From Achromobacter aegrifaciens (GTDB lineage Bacteria; Pseudomonadota; Gammaproteobacteria; Burkholderiales; Burkholderiaceae_B), in assembly GCF_902859735.1 (NCBI RefSeq), contig NZ_CADIJY010000022.1, positions 1-64,000 on the forward strand: 64,000 nucleotides of DNA, in the 5' to 3' direction. Of this stretch, positions 43,996-52,685 are shown piece by piece (position 1 is the first letter of the stretch; the number at the start of each line of letters is the position of its first letter). The position numbers and the translations under genes were made by a program. Below the pieces are notes generated by a model. It had not been told where the DNA came from. It saw nothing but the letters and a program-made list of their open reading frames with translations, and did not search any database.

Positions 43996-44831
43996 CTAGC
44001 GCCACGCCTCCCCGGCAGGACTTCTGGCTCTGGCGTCTGTTCGCCACCGGCATGGCCTTTACCCTTTTCGGGCTGGGCGGCGTGCTGCTGCGCGTGCTGG
44101 TGTTCCCGCCCCAGCGCTTGCTGCCCGGCGACAAGGCGGACCGCCAGCGCCGCGCGCGCGGCGCGCTGAACGGCACCTTCCGCCTGTTCATCCGCTTCAT
44201 GGTCCGCACCGGCATCCTGACCGTGGAATTCAAGGGCGCCGAACGCCTCGGCAAGCCCGGACAGATGATCCTGGCCAACCACCCTTCGCTGCTGGACGTG
44301 GTGTTCCTGGTCGGCCACGTCAAGAACGCCAACTGCATCGTCAAGCACGGCCTGGCCACCAACCCGTTCACCCGCGGACCGGTGGCCAATGCCGGCTACA
44401 TCACCAACGACGAAAGCTTCGACATGTTCGACCGCGCCGCCGACGTGCTGCGCGCGGGCGAAACCCTGATCGTCTTTCCCGAAGGCACGCGCACGCCGCG
44501 CGACGCCATGCCGCGCTTTCATCGCGGCGCCTGCGCCATCGCGCTGCGCGGCGCGCGCGTGGTCACGCCCGTGGTCATCAGCATGAATCCCCGCAGCCTG
44601 ACCAAGGGCGAGCCCTGGTACCGGATTCCGCCCTGCCGCATGCGCTATGTGATCCGCGTGGGCGAGGACATCGATCCCGCCTCCTGGAGCGGCGCGCATC
44701 CGCTGCCCATCGCCGGACGCAAGATGAACGATTACCTGCACGCCTATTTCGAAGCCGAGCTGGCGCCCGCCGCGCCTGCCGGCGCCATCATGAATGAACA
44801 ACCGCCTCGGGCGGTGGAAGTGGAGTCCTGA
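43992..44831 (+). CDS. lysophospholipid acyltransferase-like membrane protein
   Basis: 279 residues from the ATG of the ATGA overlap; an in-frame ATG seven codons upstream is also possible. One N-terminal membrane segment (LFGLGGVLLRVLVFP), then the PlsC domain: ILANHPSLLDVVFL (the H-x4-D-like catalytic motif; here NHPSLLD) and VFPEGTRTPRD (the acceptor phosphate site). Corresponds in place to ApeD. It probably moves the polyene acyl chain from ACP to a lipid or sugar acceptor at the inner membrane. Confidence 0.82.
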   Translation: MTSATPPRQDFWLWRLFATGMAFTLFGLGGVLLRVLVFPPQRLLPGDKADRQRRARGALNGTFRLFIRFMVRTGILTVEFKGAERLGKPGQMILANHPSLLDVVFLVGHVKNANCIVKHGLATNPFTRGPVANAGYITNDESFDMFDRAADVLRAGETLIVFPEGTRTPRDAMPRFHRGACAIALRGARVVTPVVISMNPRSLTKGEPWYRIPPCRMRYVIRVGEDIDPASWSGAHPLPIAGRKMNDYLHAYFEAELAPAAPAGAIMNEQPPRAVEVES

Positions 44832-44835
44832 CCGG

Positions 44836-45096
44836 ATGAACCAACTGGAATTTGAACTCAAGACCCTCGTCATCGACTCGCTGGGCCTGGAAGACATCGC
44901 GCCCGACGATATCGACAGCGACGCCCACCTCTTTGGCGACGGACTGGGGCTGGACTCGGTGGACGCCCTGGAGCTGGGCCTCGCGCTGCAAAAGCGGTAC
45001 GGCATCACCATCGATCCCGAGACGCGCAACATGCGCGAGCATTTCGCCAGCATCGCCAAGCTGGCCGAGTTTGTCACCGCGCAACGCCGCGCCTAA
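44836..45096 (+). CDS. apeE: acyl carrier protein 1
   Basis: 86 residues, acidic. The phosphopantetheine attachment serine is Ser41 in GLGLDSVDALEL. Start chosen at the ATG that gives a normal ACP N-terminus, four bases after the previous stop. It carries the growing aryl polyene or starter. The second ACP follows 17 bases later. Confidence 0.88.
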   Translation: MNQLEFELKTLVIDSLGLEDIAPDDIDSDAHLFGDGLGLDSVDALELGLALQKRYGITIDPETRNMREHFASIAKLAEFVTAQRRA

Positions 45097-45113
45097 AGGA
45101 TACGGAGTCCAGG

Positions 45114-45368
45114 ATGCATACCCGCGACGAAATCTTCAACACGCTGCGCGGCGCGCTGGTCGAACTGTTCGAGATCGAACCTGAACGCATCACGCCCGAA
45201 GCAAACCTGTACACGGACCTGGAGATCGACAGCATCGACGCCATCGACCTGATCGACCATGTGCGCCGCCAGACCGGCCGCAAGCTCGACGCCAACGACT
45301 TCCGCACCGTGCGCACGGTCGAGGACGTGGTGCAGGCCATGTGCCAGAAACAGGACCCCGCCGCATGA
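45114..45368 (+). CDS. apeF: acyl carrier protein 2
   Basis: 84 residues, acidic, with Ser40 in DLEIDSIDAIDL as the phosphopantetheine site. It is clearly different from the upstream ACP, so the two are likely to serve different steps, such as loading of the aryl starter versus chain extension. Its stop overlaps the next ATG (ATGA). Confidence 0.88.
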   Translation: MHTRDEIFNTLRGALVELFEIEPERITPEANLYTDLEIDSIDAIDLIDHVRRQTGRKLDANDFRTVRTVEDVVQAMCQKQDPAA

Positions 45369-45913
45369 AACGCGGCGTGGCGGCAGCCCTGGCCGTGGCC
45401 GGCATCGCCTATCCCTTCGCCGTCCACGCGGCGCTGGGACGGGTAAGCGCCGCCTGGCTGGCGCTGCCGCTGGCCCTGCTGTGGCTGGCGCGCGGCCTGA
45501 CCGCGGATGCCGCCCGGCCGGGCGCGCGCCTGCTGCCCGCTGTGGCGGTGGCCTTCTGCCTGGTCCTGGCCGTTTCGAATTCGCAAGACTGGCTGCGCTG
45601 GTATCCAGTGCTGGTCAACGGCATGATGCTGGCTATCTTCGGCGCCAGCCTGCGGCGCGGCCGCCCCGTGATCGAGCAACTGGCCCGGCTGCGCCACCCT
45701 GATCTGCCGCCCGAAGGCGTGCGCTATACCCGCAATGTCACCCGCGTGTGGTGCGCCTTTTTCGCCCTGAACGGCAGTGTGGCGGCGGCCCTTGCGGCCT
45801 GGGGACCCTGGAGCTGGTGGACCGTCTACAACGGCGCCGTGAGCTATGTGCTGATGGGCCTGCTGCTGGCGGGCGAATGGCTGCTGCGCCCCGCCGCCGC
45901 CAAGGCGGCGTAA
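45365..45913 (+). CDS. COG4648-type membrane protein
   Basis: 182 residues with five to six hydrophobic segments and the family blocks NSQDWLRWYPVLVNGMMLAIFG, TRNVTRVWCAFFALNGS and GAVSYVLMGLLLAGEWLLR. Proteins of this family occur in APE clusters (the ApeG position); the role is not settled. It may recruit soluble pigment enzymes or help export. Start by ATGA overlap with the ACP gene. Confidence 0.75.
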   Translation: MKRGVAAALAVAGIAYPFAVHAALGRVSAAWLALPLALLWLARGLTADAARPGARLLPAVAVAFCLVLAVSNSQDWLRWYPVLVNGMMLAIFGASLRRGRPVIEQLARLRHPDLPPEGVRYTRNVTRVWCAFFALNGSVAAALAAWGPWSWWTVYNGAVSYVLMGLLLAGEWLLRPAAAKAA

Positions 45914-45916
45914 CGC

Positions 45917-47617
45917 ATGGCCTGGACCGATCTCGCGCAGCTGCTGCTGCCCGCCCCGCCTGACTTGGCCGATGCGCTGGTCGCCGACGAGCCGCCACTG
46001 ACGCGCGAGGCGTTTGCTCGCGCCAGCCTGCAGGCCGCGGGCGCCTTGCAAGCCAGGCAGCTGCAACGCGTCGCGATCTGGTTCGAGGACGCCGCCCGCA
46101 TGGCCGTCGCGTTGTTCGCATGCTGGCGCGCCGGCGTGGTCGCGGTGCTGCCGGGCGACGCCCAGGCGCAGACCTGCGCCACGCTCGACGCCATGGTGGA
46201 CGCCTGGCTGAGCGACACTGATCTGCCGCTGCCGGCCGAGCGGCTGTGCCGACTGGCCGAGCTGCAAGGCCACGCACCGCTCGCGCCCGCCGAACTGGAC
46301 CCTGCGCTGACGCTGGTGCTGTGCACTTCGGGATCCAGCGGCACGCCCAAACATATCGCCAAGCACTGGCGGCAACTGATGGACGAAGTCCGCGCGCTGC
46401 AGCAGCAATGGCCGGATGCGCGCGGCCCCGTGCTGGGCAGCGTATCGGCGCAACACATGTACGGCCTGCCCTTCAGGGTGCTGTGGCCGCTGTGCGCCGG
46501 GCGCCAGCTGGACCGGCCGCAGCGCCTTTATCCGGAAGAACTGCAGCAGGCCAGCCTGCGCCATCCGGCCTGCACCTGGATCGCCAGCCCAGCGCTGCTG
46601 CGCCGCCTGGGACAGCGGCTGGATTGGGACCAGCTGCGCGGCCGCCTGACCCGCATCCACTCGTCCGGCGGCGAATTGCCCGCCGACGCATCCGACCATA
46701 TCGCACAGCACCTGGGACTCCGCCCCAGCGAGATCTACGGCAGCTCCGAAACCGGCGCCGTCGCCTGGCGCGAAGGCGACAGTCCCTGGCAGCCGCTGCC
46801 CGGCGTGGCCGTCGACCTGAACGCCGAAGGCGCGCTGCGCGTGCAATCGCCATGGGTCAACCCGGCCGAGGCGCAGACCGCCGACGGCGCGGAGCTTGCG
46901 CATGACGGTTTCCGGCTGCTCGGCCGCCTCGACCGCATCGTGAAGATCGAGGAAAAGCGCATTTCCCTGCCCATGCTGGAACAGGCGCTGGCGCGCCATT
47001 CCTACGTCGCCGAAGCGCGCCTGGGAGGTCTGGCCGGGACCTCGCGCCTTGCCGCGCTGGTCGCCCTGTCGGCCGGCGGCCTGCATGCCTTGCGCAACCA
47101 GGGCCGCAAGGCGCTAGTGGATGCGCTGCGCGCGCATCTGGCCCCAGGCTTCGAATCGCTGGCCATTCCGCGCACCTGGCGCTTCTTCGCGCAACTGCCT
47201 GCCAACGCCCAGGGCAAGCTGCCGCGCAGCGTGTTCGAAGCGGCCGCGGGCCCCCGACCGCTTGCGCCCGAGGCGCAGGAACTGCCGCGCCTGGCGGATC
47301 ACGAACGCCGCTACCGGCTGGAAATCCCCTGCGACCTGGCGCATTTCAGCGGCCACTTCCCCACTGCTCCCGTTGTGCCCGGGGTTGTCCAGATCGGCTG
47401 GGCCATGTCGCTGGCACAACGCGACCTCCATCCCGAGCTGCGTTTCGCCGGCATGGAAGCCCTGAAATTCCAGCGCCTGCTGCGTCCGGGCGATACCGCC
47501 ATGCTGGCGCTCAAATGGGACGCCTCGAAGCAGAAGCTGTATTTCGCCTACACGGTCAACGGCGCGCCCTGCTCTTCCGGCCGCATTCTGCAGGCAGGCG
47601 GCCATGGCCCCGCATAA
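45917..47617 (+). CDS. apeH: aryl acid-AMP ligase fused to a hot-dog dehydratase (ApeH-ApeI fusion)
   Basis: 566 residues in two domains. Residues 1-about 445 are a compact ANL adenylating enzyme: P-loop CTSGSSGTPKH near 140, IYGSSETGAVAW, LLGRLDRIVKIEEKRIS and the NAQGKLPRS Lys motif. Residues about 450-566 are a FabA/FabZ-like hot-dog domain with SGHFPTAPVVPG (catalytic-region His480) and FAGMEALKFQRLLRPGD. The ligase should activate an aryl acid starter and load it on an ACP; the dehydratase removes water during extension. As I recall, these are separate genes (apeH, apeI) in the E. coli and Xenorhabdus clusters. Confidence 0.87.
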   Translation: MAWTDLAQLLLPAPPDLADALVADEPPLTREAFARASLQAAGALQARQLQRVAIWFEDAARMAVALFACWRAGVVAVLPGDAQAQTCATLDAMVDAWLSDTDLPLPAERLCRLAELQGHAPLAPAELDPALTLVLCTSGSSGTPKHIAKHWRQLMDEVRALQQQWPDARGPVLGSVSAQHMYGLPFRVLWPLCAGRQLDRPQRLYPEELQQASLRHPACTWIASPALLRRLGQRLDWDQLRGRLTRIHSSGGELPADASDHIAQHLGLRPSEIYGSSETGAVAWREGDSPWQPLPGVAVDLNAEGALRVQSPWVNPAEAQTADGAELAHDGFRLLGRLDRIVKIEEKRISLPMLEQALARHSYVAEARLGGLAGTSRLAALVALSAGGLHALRNQGRKALVDALRAHLAPGFESLAIPRTWRFFAQLPANAQGKLPRSVFEAAAGPRPLAPEAQELPRLADHERRYRLEIPCDLAHFSGHFPTAPVVPGVVQIGWAMSLAQRDLHPELRFAGMEALKFQRLLRPGDTAMLALKWDASKQKLYFAYTVNGAPCSSGRILQAGGHGPA

Positions 47618-48356
47618 GCTCTGCGCGCTCATTCCCGTGTACAACCACGGCGCCACGGTCGCCGCGGTGCACGCGCAGCTTGTGGCGCAAGGCTTGCCCT
47701 GCGTGCTGGTGGATGACGGCTCCGAACCGTCTTGCGCCGCCGCGCTGGATGCGCTGGCCGCCCAACCGCATACGCATCTGCTGCGGCGCGCGGTCAACGG
47801 CGGCAAAGGCGCGGCGGTGCAGGACGGGCTGCGCGCGGCGGCGGCGCTGGGCTATACCCATGCCTTGCAGGTCGACGCCGACGGTCAGCACGCCCTGACG
47901 GACGCGGCGGCCTTCGCCGCGGCCTCCCGTGCTCGCCCCGAAGCCCTCGTCTGCGGCGCGCCGCTGTATGGCGACGACGTGCCACGCAGCCGTCTCTATG
48001 GCCGCTGGCTGACGCGCGTGTGGGTCTGGATCAATACGCTTTCGCTCGACATCCCCGACGCCATGTGCGGTTTCCGCGTCTACCCGCTGGCCGCGGCGCT
48101 GCCCGTGATCGACGGCGCGCGCGTGGGCCGGCGCATGGATTTCGACATCGCCGTCCTGGTGCGCCTGCACTGGCGCGGCGTCGCGATGGTCTGGCTGCCG
48201 ACGCGCGTGGCCTACCCGGAAGGCGGCATTTCCCACTTCCAGGGCCTGCGCGACAACCTGCTGATCAGCCGCATGCACGCGCGCCTCTTCTTCGGCATGC
48301 TGGCGCGCTCGCCGGCGCTGCTGTGGCGCCGGCTTGCCGGAGGTCAGCGTCCATGA
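47604..48356 (+). CDS. family 2 glycosyltransferase
   Basis: 250 residues, GT-A fold. Starts CALIPVYNHGATVAAV, with VLVDDGSEP as the first nucleotide-sugar Asp pair and ALQVDADGQH as the metal-binding D-x-D; GKGAAVQDGL and GFRVYPL follow. Overlaps the fusion gene by 14 bases and the next acyltransferase by four. In the E. coli cluster a glycosyltransferase and an acyltransferase are joined in one protein (ApeJ) as I recall; here they are two genes. It may attach a sugar to the polyene lipid head. Confidence 0.85.
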   Translation: MAPHKLCALIPVYNHGATVAAVHAQLVAQGLPCVLVDDGSEPSCAAALDALAAQPHTHLLRRAVNGGKGAAVQDGLRAAAALGYTHALQVDADGQHALTDAAAFAAASRARPEALVCGAPLYGDDVPRSRLYGRWLTRVWVWINTLSLDIPDAMCGFRVYPLAAALPVIDGARVGRRMDFDIAVLVRLHWRGVAMVWLPTRVAYPEGGISHFQGLRDNLLISRMHARLFFGMLARSPALLWRRLAGGQRP

Positions 48357-49276
48357 GCGCCACAGATCAGCATTGGGCCGATCAGCCCGAGCGCGGCAGC
48401 GCCCTGCTGATGCGCCTGACGGCCTGGGCCGCGCGCACCCTGGGCCGCCGTTTGGTCGCGCCCGTGGTCTGGCTGGTCGTGCTGTATTTCTATGTCAGCG
48501 GCGCCCGCGCCCGGCGTTCGATCGCGGCCTACCAGCGCCGTCTGGCGCAATCCGGCACGCTGGCCGAGCCGCTGCCGCGCCGCATGCCGGTCTACCGCCA
48601 GTACCTCGCGTTCGCCAACGCCATCCTGGACAAGCTGGACGTCTGGCAGGGCAAGATCACGATGGCCCATCTGGACATCTCCGACCCTGACGGCCTGCAC
48701 GCGCAGATGGGCAGCAACCGCGGCCAGATCCTGGTGGGCTCGCACCTGGGCAATATCGAGGTCTGCCGCGCGCTGGCGGAGCAAAGCGGCACCTTGAAAC
48801 TCAATGTGCTGGTCCACGACAAGCACGCGGTTCACTTCAGCCGGCTGCTGCACGAGGCCGGCGGCGGGCTGCGCATGATCCAGGTCAGCGAACTGGATGC
48901 TCCGGCCATGCTGGACCTGGCGCAGCGCCTGGACCGCGGCGAATGGCTCGCCATCGCCGGCGACCGCGTGCCGCTGCAGGGCGACCGTTGCACGCCGGTG
49001 GACTTTCTGGGCGCCAGCGCGCTGTTCCCGCAAGGGCCCTGGCTGCTGGCGGGCCTGTTGCGCTGCCCGGTCAACCTGCTGTTCTGCACGCGCCACGGCG
49101 CACGCTACCGCGTCGCGATGGAACGCCTGTCGGACGGCATCGAATGGACGCGCGCCACGCGCCAGGCCCGGATCGCCGAGCTGGCCCAGCGCTACGCCGA
49201 CCGCCTGGCCGCACACTGCCGCCTGGCGCCGCTGCAATGGTTCAACTTCTACCCTTTCTGGAAAGACGATGCGTAA
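48353..49276 (+). CDS. LpxL/HtrB-like lipid acyltransferase
   Basis: 307 residues from the ATG of the ATGA overlap. An N-terminal membrane anchor (LVAPVVWLVVLYFYVSG) is followed by the lauroyl-acyltransferase pattern GQILVGSHLGNIEVCR (catalytic His with Glu four residues on, H-x4-E-like) and GASALFPQGPWLLAG, ending with LQWFNFYPFW. It should transfer an acyl or aryl-polyene chain onto a lipid at the inner membrane. Probably the other half of an ApeJ-type GT-AT. Confidence 0.85.
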   Translation: MSATDQHWADQPERGSALLMRLTAWAARTLGRRLVAPVVWLVVLYFYVSGARARRSIAAYQRRLAQSGTLAEPLPRRMPVYRQYLAFANAILDKLDVWQGKITMAHLDISDPDGLHAQMGSNRGQILVGSHLGNIEVCRALAEQSGTLKLNVLVHDKHAVHFSRLLHEAGGGLRMIQVSELDAPAMLDLAQRLDRGEWLAIAGDRVPLQGDRCTPVDFLGASALFPQGPWLLAGLLRCPVNLLFCTRHGARYRVAMERLSDGIEWTRATRQARIAELAQRYADRLAAHCRLAPLQWFNFYPFWKDDA

Positions 49277-49712
49277 ACGGGGCGCCATCGGCGCTGAAGT
49301 CGAAATCCGTGTGCCCTTCTTCGACGTGGATCCGCTAAACGTCGTCTGGCACGGACACTACGTCAAGTATCTGGAACAGGCCCGCTGCGAACTGCTGGAC
49401 CTGCTGGGACACAACTACGACGCCATGCGCGCCAGCGGCTACGCCTGGCCGGTGATCGACCTGCATCTGCGCTACGCGCAGCCCGCACAATTCGGCCAGC
49501 GCCTGAAGGTGCGCGCCGAACTGGTGGAATGGGAGCACCGGCTGAAGATCAACTACCTGATCCTGGACGCCGCCAGCGGCCAGCGCCTGACGCGGGCCAC
49601 GTCCGAACAGGTGGCGGTCTGCATCCAGACCCGCGAGATGCAGCTGACCTCGCCCGCCGCGCTGGTCGATGCCGTGCAACGCAAGCTGCAATCGATGGAG
49701 ACGCCCGCATGA
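49269..49712 (+). CDS. hot-dog thioesterase, 4-hydroxybenzoyl-CoA type
   Basis: 147 residues. The YbgC/4HBT motif is complete: VPFFDVDPLNVVWHGHYVKYLEQARCELL, with the catalytic Asp in FDVDPLNVVWHG. It hydrolyses acyl-CoA or acyl-ACP thioesters. In place it matches ApeK; it could release a finished chain or edit mis-primed ACP. Overlaps the acyltransferase by eight bases and the LolA-like gene by four. Confidence 0.88.
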   Translation: MRKRGAIGAEVEIRVPFFDVDPLNVVWHGHYVKYLEQARCELLDLLGHNYDAMRASGYAWPVIDLHLRYAQPAQFGQRLKVRAELVEWEHRLKINYLILDAASGQRLTRATSEQVAVCIQTREMQLTSPAALVDAVQRKLQSMETPA

Positions 49713-50326
49713 CGCGCCGCCTGGTTTTCATACGCCGCCTGTGCGCCCTGCTGGCCTTGGCCCTGCTGCCGCTGGCCGCCCGCGCCTTCGACCTGGCCGA
49801 CCTGCAAACGCAGCTGAACGCCACGCCGGTGGTGCGCGGCCATTTCGTGCAACAGAAGTTCCTGCGCTCGCTGCCGCAGCCGCTGACCAGCCGCGGCGAT
49901 TTCACGCTGGCGGCGGGCAAGGGCCTGCTGTGGCTGCTGCGCACGCCGATCGCGCAGGACCTGCGCATCGACGCCCGCGGCATCTCCCGGCGCGACGAAG
50001 CCGGCAAATGGCAGGCTCTGCCGCAGCATTCCGGCGCCGGCCGCGAGAACCGGCTGTTCCTGTCCGTGCTGGCAGGCGACACCGCCGGGCTGCGCGAAAA
50101 CTTCGACCTGGCGCTCACTGGCGACGCCGATGCCTGGCAGCTGCTGCTGACGCCGCGCTCGGTCCTGCTGCGCCAGATCTTCGACAACATCCAGATCAAC
50201 GGGGGCAAGCTGGTGGACCGCATCGAACTGCGCGAGACGCAGGGCGACCGCAGCGTGCTGCAAATGACGGATGCGCAGGCCGCCCAGGCCCTGACCGCCG
50301 AGGAGCAACGTGCGTTCGCCGATTGA
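49709..50326 (+). CDS. LolA-like outer-membrane lipoprotein carrier
   Basis: 205 residues: a signal peptide (MTRRLVFIRRLCALLALALLPLAARA), then a LolA/LolB-type half-barrel with PVVRGHFVQQKFLRSLPQPLTSRGDFTLAAGKGLLWLLRTPI, which is the LolA pattern of a hydrophobic cavity strand. Periplasmic; probably carries the polyene lipid (not a lipoprotein) across the periplasm with the MMPL protein that follows, overlapping by 17 bases. Matches the ApeL position. Confidence 0.83.
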   Translation: MTRRLVFIRRLCALLALALLPLAARAFDLADLQTQLNATPVVRGHFVQQKFLRSLPQPLTSRGDFTLAAGKGLLWLLRTPIAQDLRIDARGISRRDEAGKWQALPQHSGAGRENRLFLSVLAGDTAGLRENFDLALTGDADAWQLLLTPRSVLLRQIFDNIQINGGKLVDRIELRETQGDRSVLQMTDAQAAQALTAEEQRAFAD

Positions 50327-52670
50327 GCGCTGGCTGCCGCGGCTGTTCAAGCTGGGGCTGCTGCTGATTCTCTGCGCCGGCGCCTGGCAAAGCCGCCACG
50401 GCTGGCCGGTGTCGGCCAACCTGATGGAGCTGGTGCCCCAGGCCGGCGCCGACGCCACGCGCCAATTGGCCGAGGCCCGCATCCAGGAGCCCCTGTCGCG
50501 CCAGCTCATCGCGCTGGTCGCGACTCAAAGCGCAAACGCCGGCGCGGATGCCGCGGCCCCCGCGCGCCTGCTTGCGCAGCGCTGGACCGACAGCGGCCTG
50601 TTTTCTTCCGTGCAGGTGGAACTGCAAATCGACGTGCCCGCGCTGCGCGCGCAACTGCTGGCGGGCCGGCTGGCCATGCTGCCGGCGGCCGACCGGCATC
50701 AGCTCGAGACCGATCCCGCGGCCTACGCCCAGCGCCGCGCACGCGAGCTGTCCGATCCATTTTCATCTTCGGGCCTGGTGCCGGCGGACCAGGACTGGCT
50801 GGGCCTGACGCGCCGCGCCGAACAGGCGCTGCGCCCAGGCGGCGCGGTGCAGTACGACATGGGCACGGGCACCCTGCAGGCCGAACATGCCGGCAGACGC
50901 TGGATGCTGGTGCGCGCAGAAACCCGCGGCGATGCGTTCGACGCGGCCGCGCCCCAACAAATCGCCGCGCAGCTCGAACAGGACCGCGCGGCGCTCGGCG
51001 CGGCCGGCGCCGAGCTGCTGGTGGCCGGCGGCCCCCTGTACGCCGCCGCGGGCCGGGCGCAAGCGGTTGCCGAAAGCAGCTGGATCGGTACCGGCGCCAC
51101 CATCGGCATCGTGCTGGTCCTGCTGCTGGCGCTGCGGCGCGTGCGCGCGCTGCTGGCTTTCGTGCCGGTCGCCGTCGGGCTGCTGACCGGCGCGGTGGCC
51201 TGCGTGGCAGTGTTCGGCTCCATCCACGTCCTGACCCTGGTGATCGGCGCGAGCCTGATCGGCGTAGCGGTGGATTTCCCCATGCATTGGCTCGGCAAGA
51301 GCTATGGCATGGCCGACTGGCAGGCCTGGCCCGCGCTGCGGCGCGTCCTGCCCGGGCTGACCATCAGCCTGGCAGCCAGCCTGGTCGGCTACGTCGCGCT
51401 GGCGTTCACCCCGTTCCCCGCGCTGACGCAGACCGCGGTGTTCTCGGCCGCCGGCCTGCTGGGCGCCTACGCCTGCACCGTGTGCCAGTTGCCGGCCTGG
51501 ATGGACGGCTGGCGGCCCCGCCCCTGGCAGCCGCTGCTGCGTTTTGCCGAGGCCGCGCTGCACGCGCGTCAGCGCCTGGCCGGACGCCGCGCCGCGCTGT
51601 GGCTGGGCGCCGTGGCCCTTATCGCCGCCACTGCCGGCGGCATCAGCCGGCTGAGCATCCAGGACGATCTGCGGCAATGGCTGAGCCTGCCCGCGCCCTT
51701 GCTGCAGCAGGCCCGGCAGATCGGCGAAATCACCGGTTTCATGCCGACCAGCCAGTTCTTCCTGGTGCGCGCGCCTGACGCCGACGAGCTGCTGCGCAGG
51801 CAGGCGCGGGTGTCGCAGGCGCTGGATGCGCTGGTCGCGCGCGGCGATCTCGCCGCCTACAACGCCTTGAGCCAGCTGGTCTCGCCGGCCGCCGACCAGA
51901 AGGCGCTGGGCGCGACGCTGGCCAACCTGGCCGGGCAGCCCGACGCCTGGAAGCCGCTTACCGACATCGGCATCCCCTACGCCGCCTTGCGCCTGGAACT
52001 GCAATCCATGGCCGCGCTGCCGCCGCAGGCCATCGAAGACGCGCTGCAAGGCCCGCTGGCCGAACGCTGGCGGCCGCTGTGGCTGGGCGTGCGTGAAGGA
52101 CAGGCCGCAGGCATGGTGACCTTGCTGGGCCTGCGCGACGCGTCCGCGCTCGAGGCCATCGCCCGGGTTGCCCCGGACGTCACGCTGGTGGACCGCAGCG
52201 GCGAACTGAATCGCATGTTCGCGGCCACGCGCATCGAAGCCGCCGAGCTCAAGCTGCTGTCCTATGGGGTCGCGGCGCTGTTGCTGCTGCTGACTCTGGG
52301 CCGCGCCGCCGCCTGGCGCATCCTGGCCGTGCCGCTCGCGGCCACCGCATGCAGCCTGGCCGCGCTGGGCTATCTGGGCCAGCCGCTCACCCTGTTCAGC
52401 CTGTTCGGTTTGCTGCTGGTGTCGGCCATCGGCGTGGATTACGCCATCTTCATGTACGAGCGGGTCGCGGGCGCGGCCGCCAGCCTGGTCGGCATCCTGC
52501 TGGGCGCCGCCACCACGCTGCTGTCCTTCGGCCTGCTCGCCGTCAGCCAGACGCCCGCCATCGCCAACTTCGGGCTGGCGGTCGCGCTGGGCGTGGCCTT
52601 CTCGCTGCTGTGGGCGCCATGGATCAATCCGCCGCGCGCCGCCGCGCCGCATCCTGCTTTCAATAACTAA
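50310..52670 (+). CDS. MMPL/RND-family exporter of the APE lipid
   Basis: 786 residues from a GTG start inside the LolA-like gene. Two RND-like halves: helix 1, a periplasmic domain (about 35-250), helices 2-6 (VLVLLLALRRVRALLAFVPVAVG...GVAVDFPMHWLG), a second periplasmic domain (about 420-640) and helices 8-12 (FGLLLVSAIGVDYAIFMYE). Such proteins flip or extract lipids using the proton gradient. With the LolA-like and lipoprotein genes it forms a likely inner-to-outer membrane route. Matches ApeM. Confidence 0.88.
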   Translation: MRSPIERWLPRLFKLGLLLILCAGAWQSRHGWPVSANLMELVPQAGADATRQLAEARIQEPLSRQLIALVATQSANAGADAAAPARLLAQRWTDSGLFSSVQVELQIDVPALRAQLLAGRLAMLPAADRHQLETDPAAYAQRRARELSDPFSSSGLVPADQDWLGLTRRAEQALRPGGAVQYDMGTGTLQAEHAGRRWMLVRAETRGDAFDAAAPQQIAAQLEQDRAALGAAGAELLVAGGPLYAAAGRAQAVAESSWIGTGATIGIVLVLLLALRRVRALLAFVPVAVGLLTGAVACVAVFGSIHVLTLVIGASLIGVAVDFPMHWLGKSYGMADWQAWPALRRVLPGLTISLAASLVGYVALAFTPFPALTQTAVFSAAGLLGAYACTVCQLPAWMDGWRPRPWQPLLRFAEAALHARQRLAGRRAALWLGAVALIAATAGGISRLSIQDDLRQWLSLPAPLLQQARQIGEITGFMPTSQFFLVRAPDADELLRRQARVSQALDALVARGDLAAYNALSQLVSPAADQKALGATLANLAGQPDAWKPLTDIGIPYAALRLELQSMAALPPQAIEDALQGPLAERWRPLWLGVREGQAAGMVTLLGLRDASALEAIARVAPDVTLVDRSGELNRMFAATRIEAAELKLLSYGVAALLLLLTLGRAAAWRILAVPLAATACSLAALGYLGQPLTLFSLFGLLLVSAIGVDYAIFMYERVAGAAASLVGILLGAATTLLSFGLLAVSQTPAIANFGLAVALGVAFSLLWAPWINPPRAAAPHPAFNN

Positions 52671-52685
52671 AAGGAAATACCCGGC

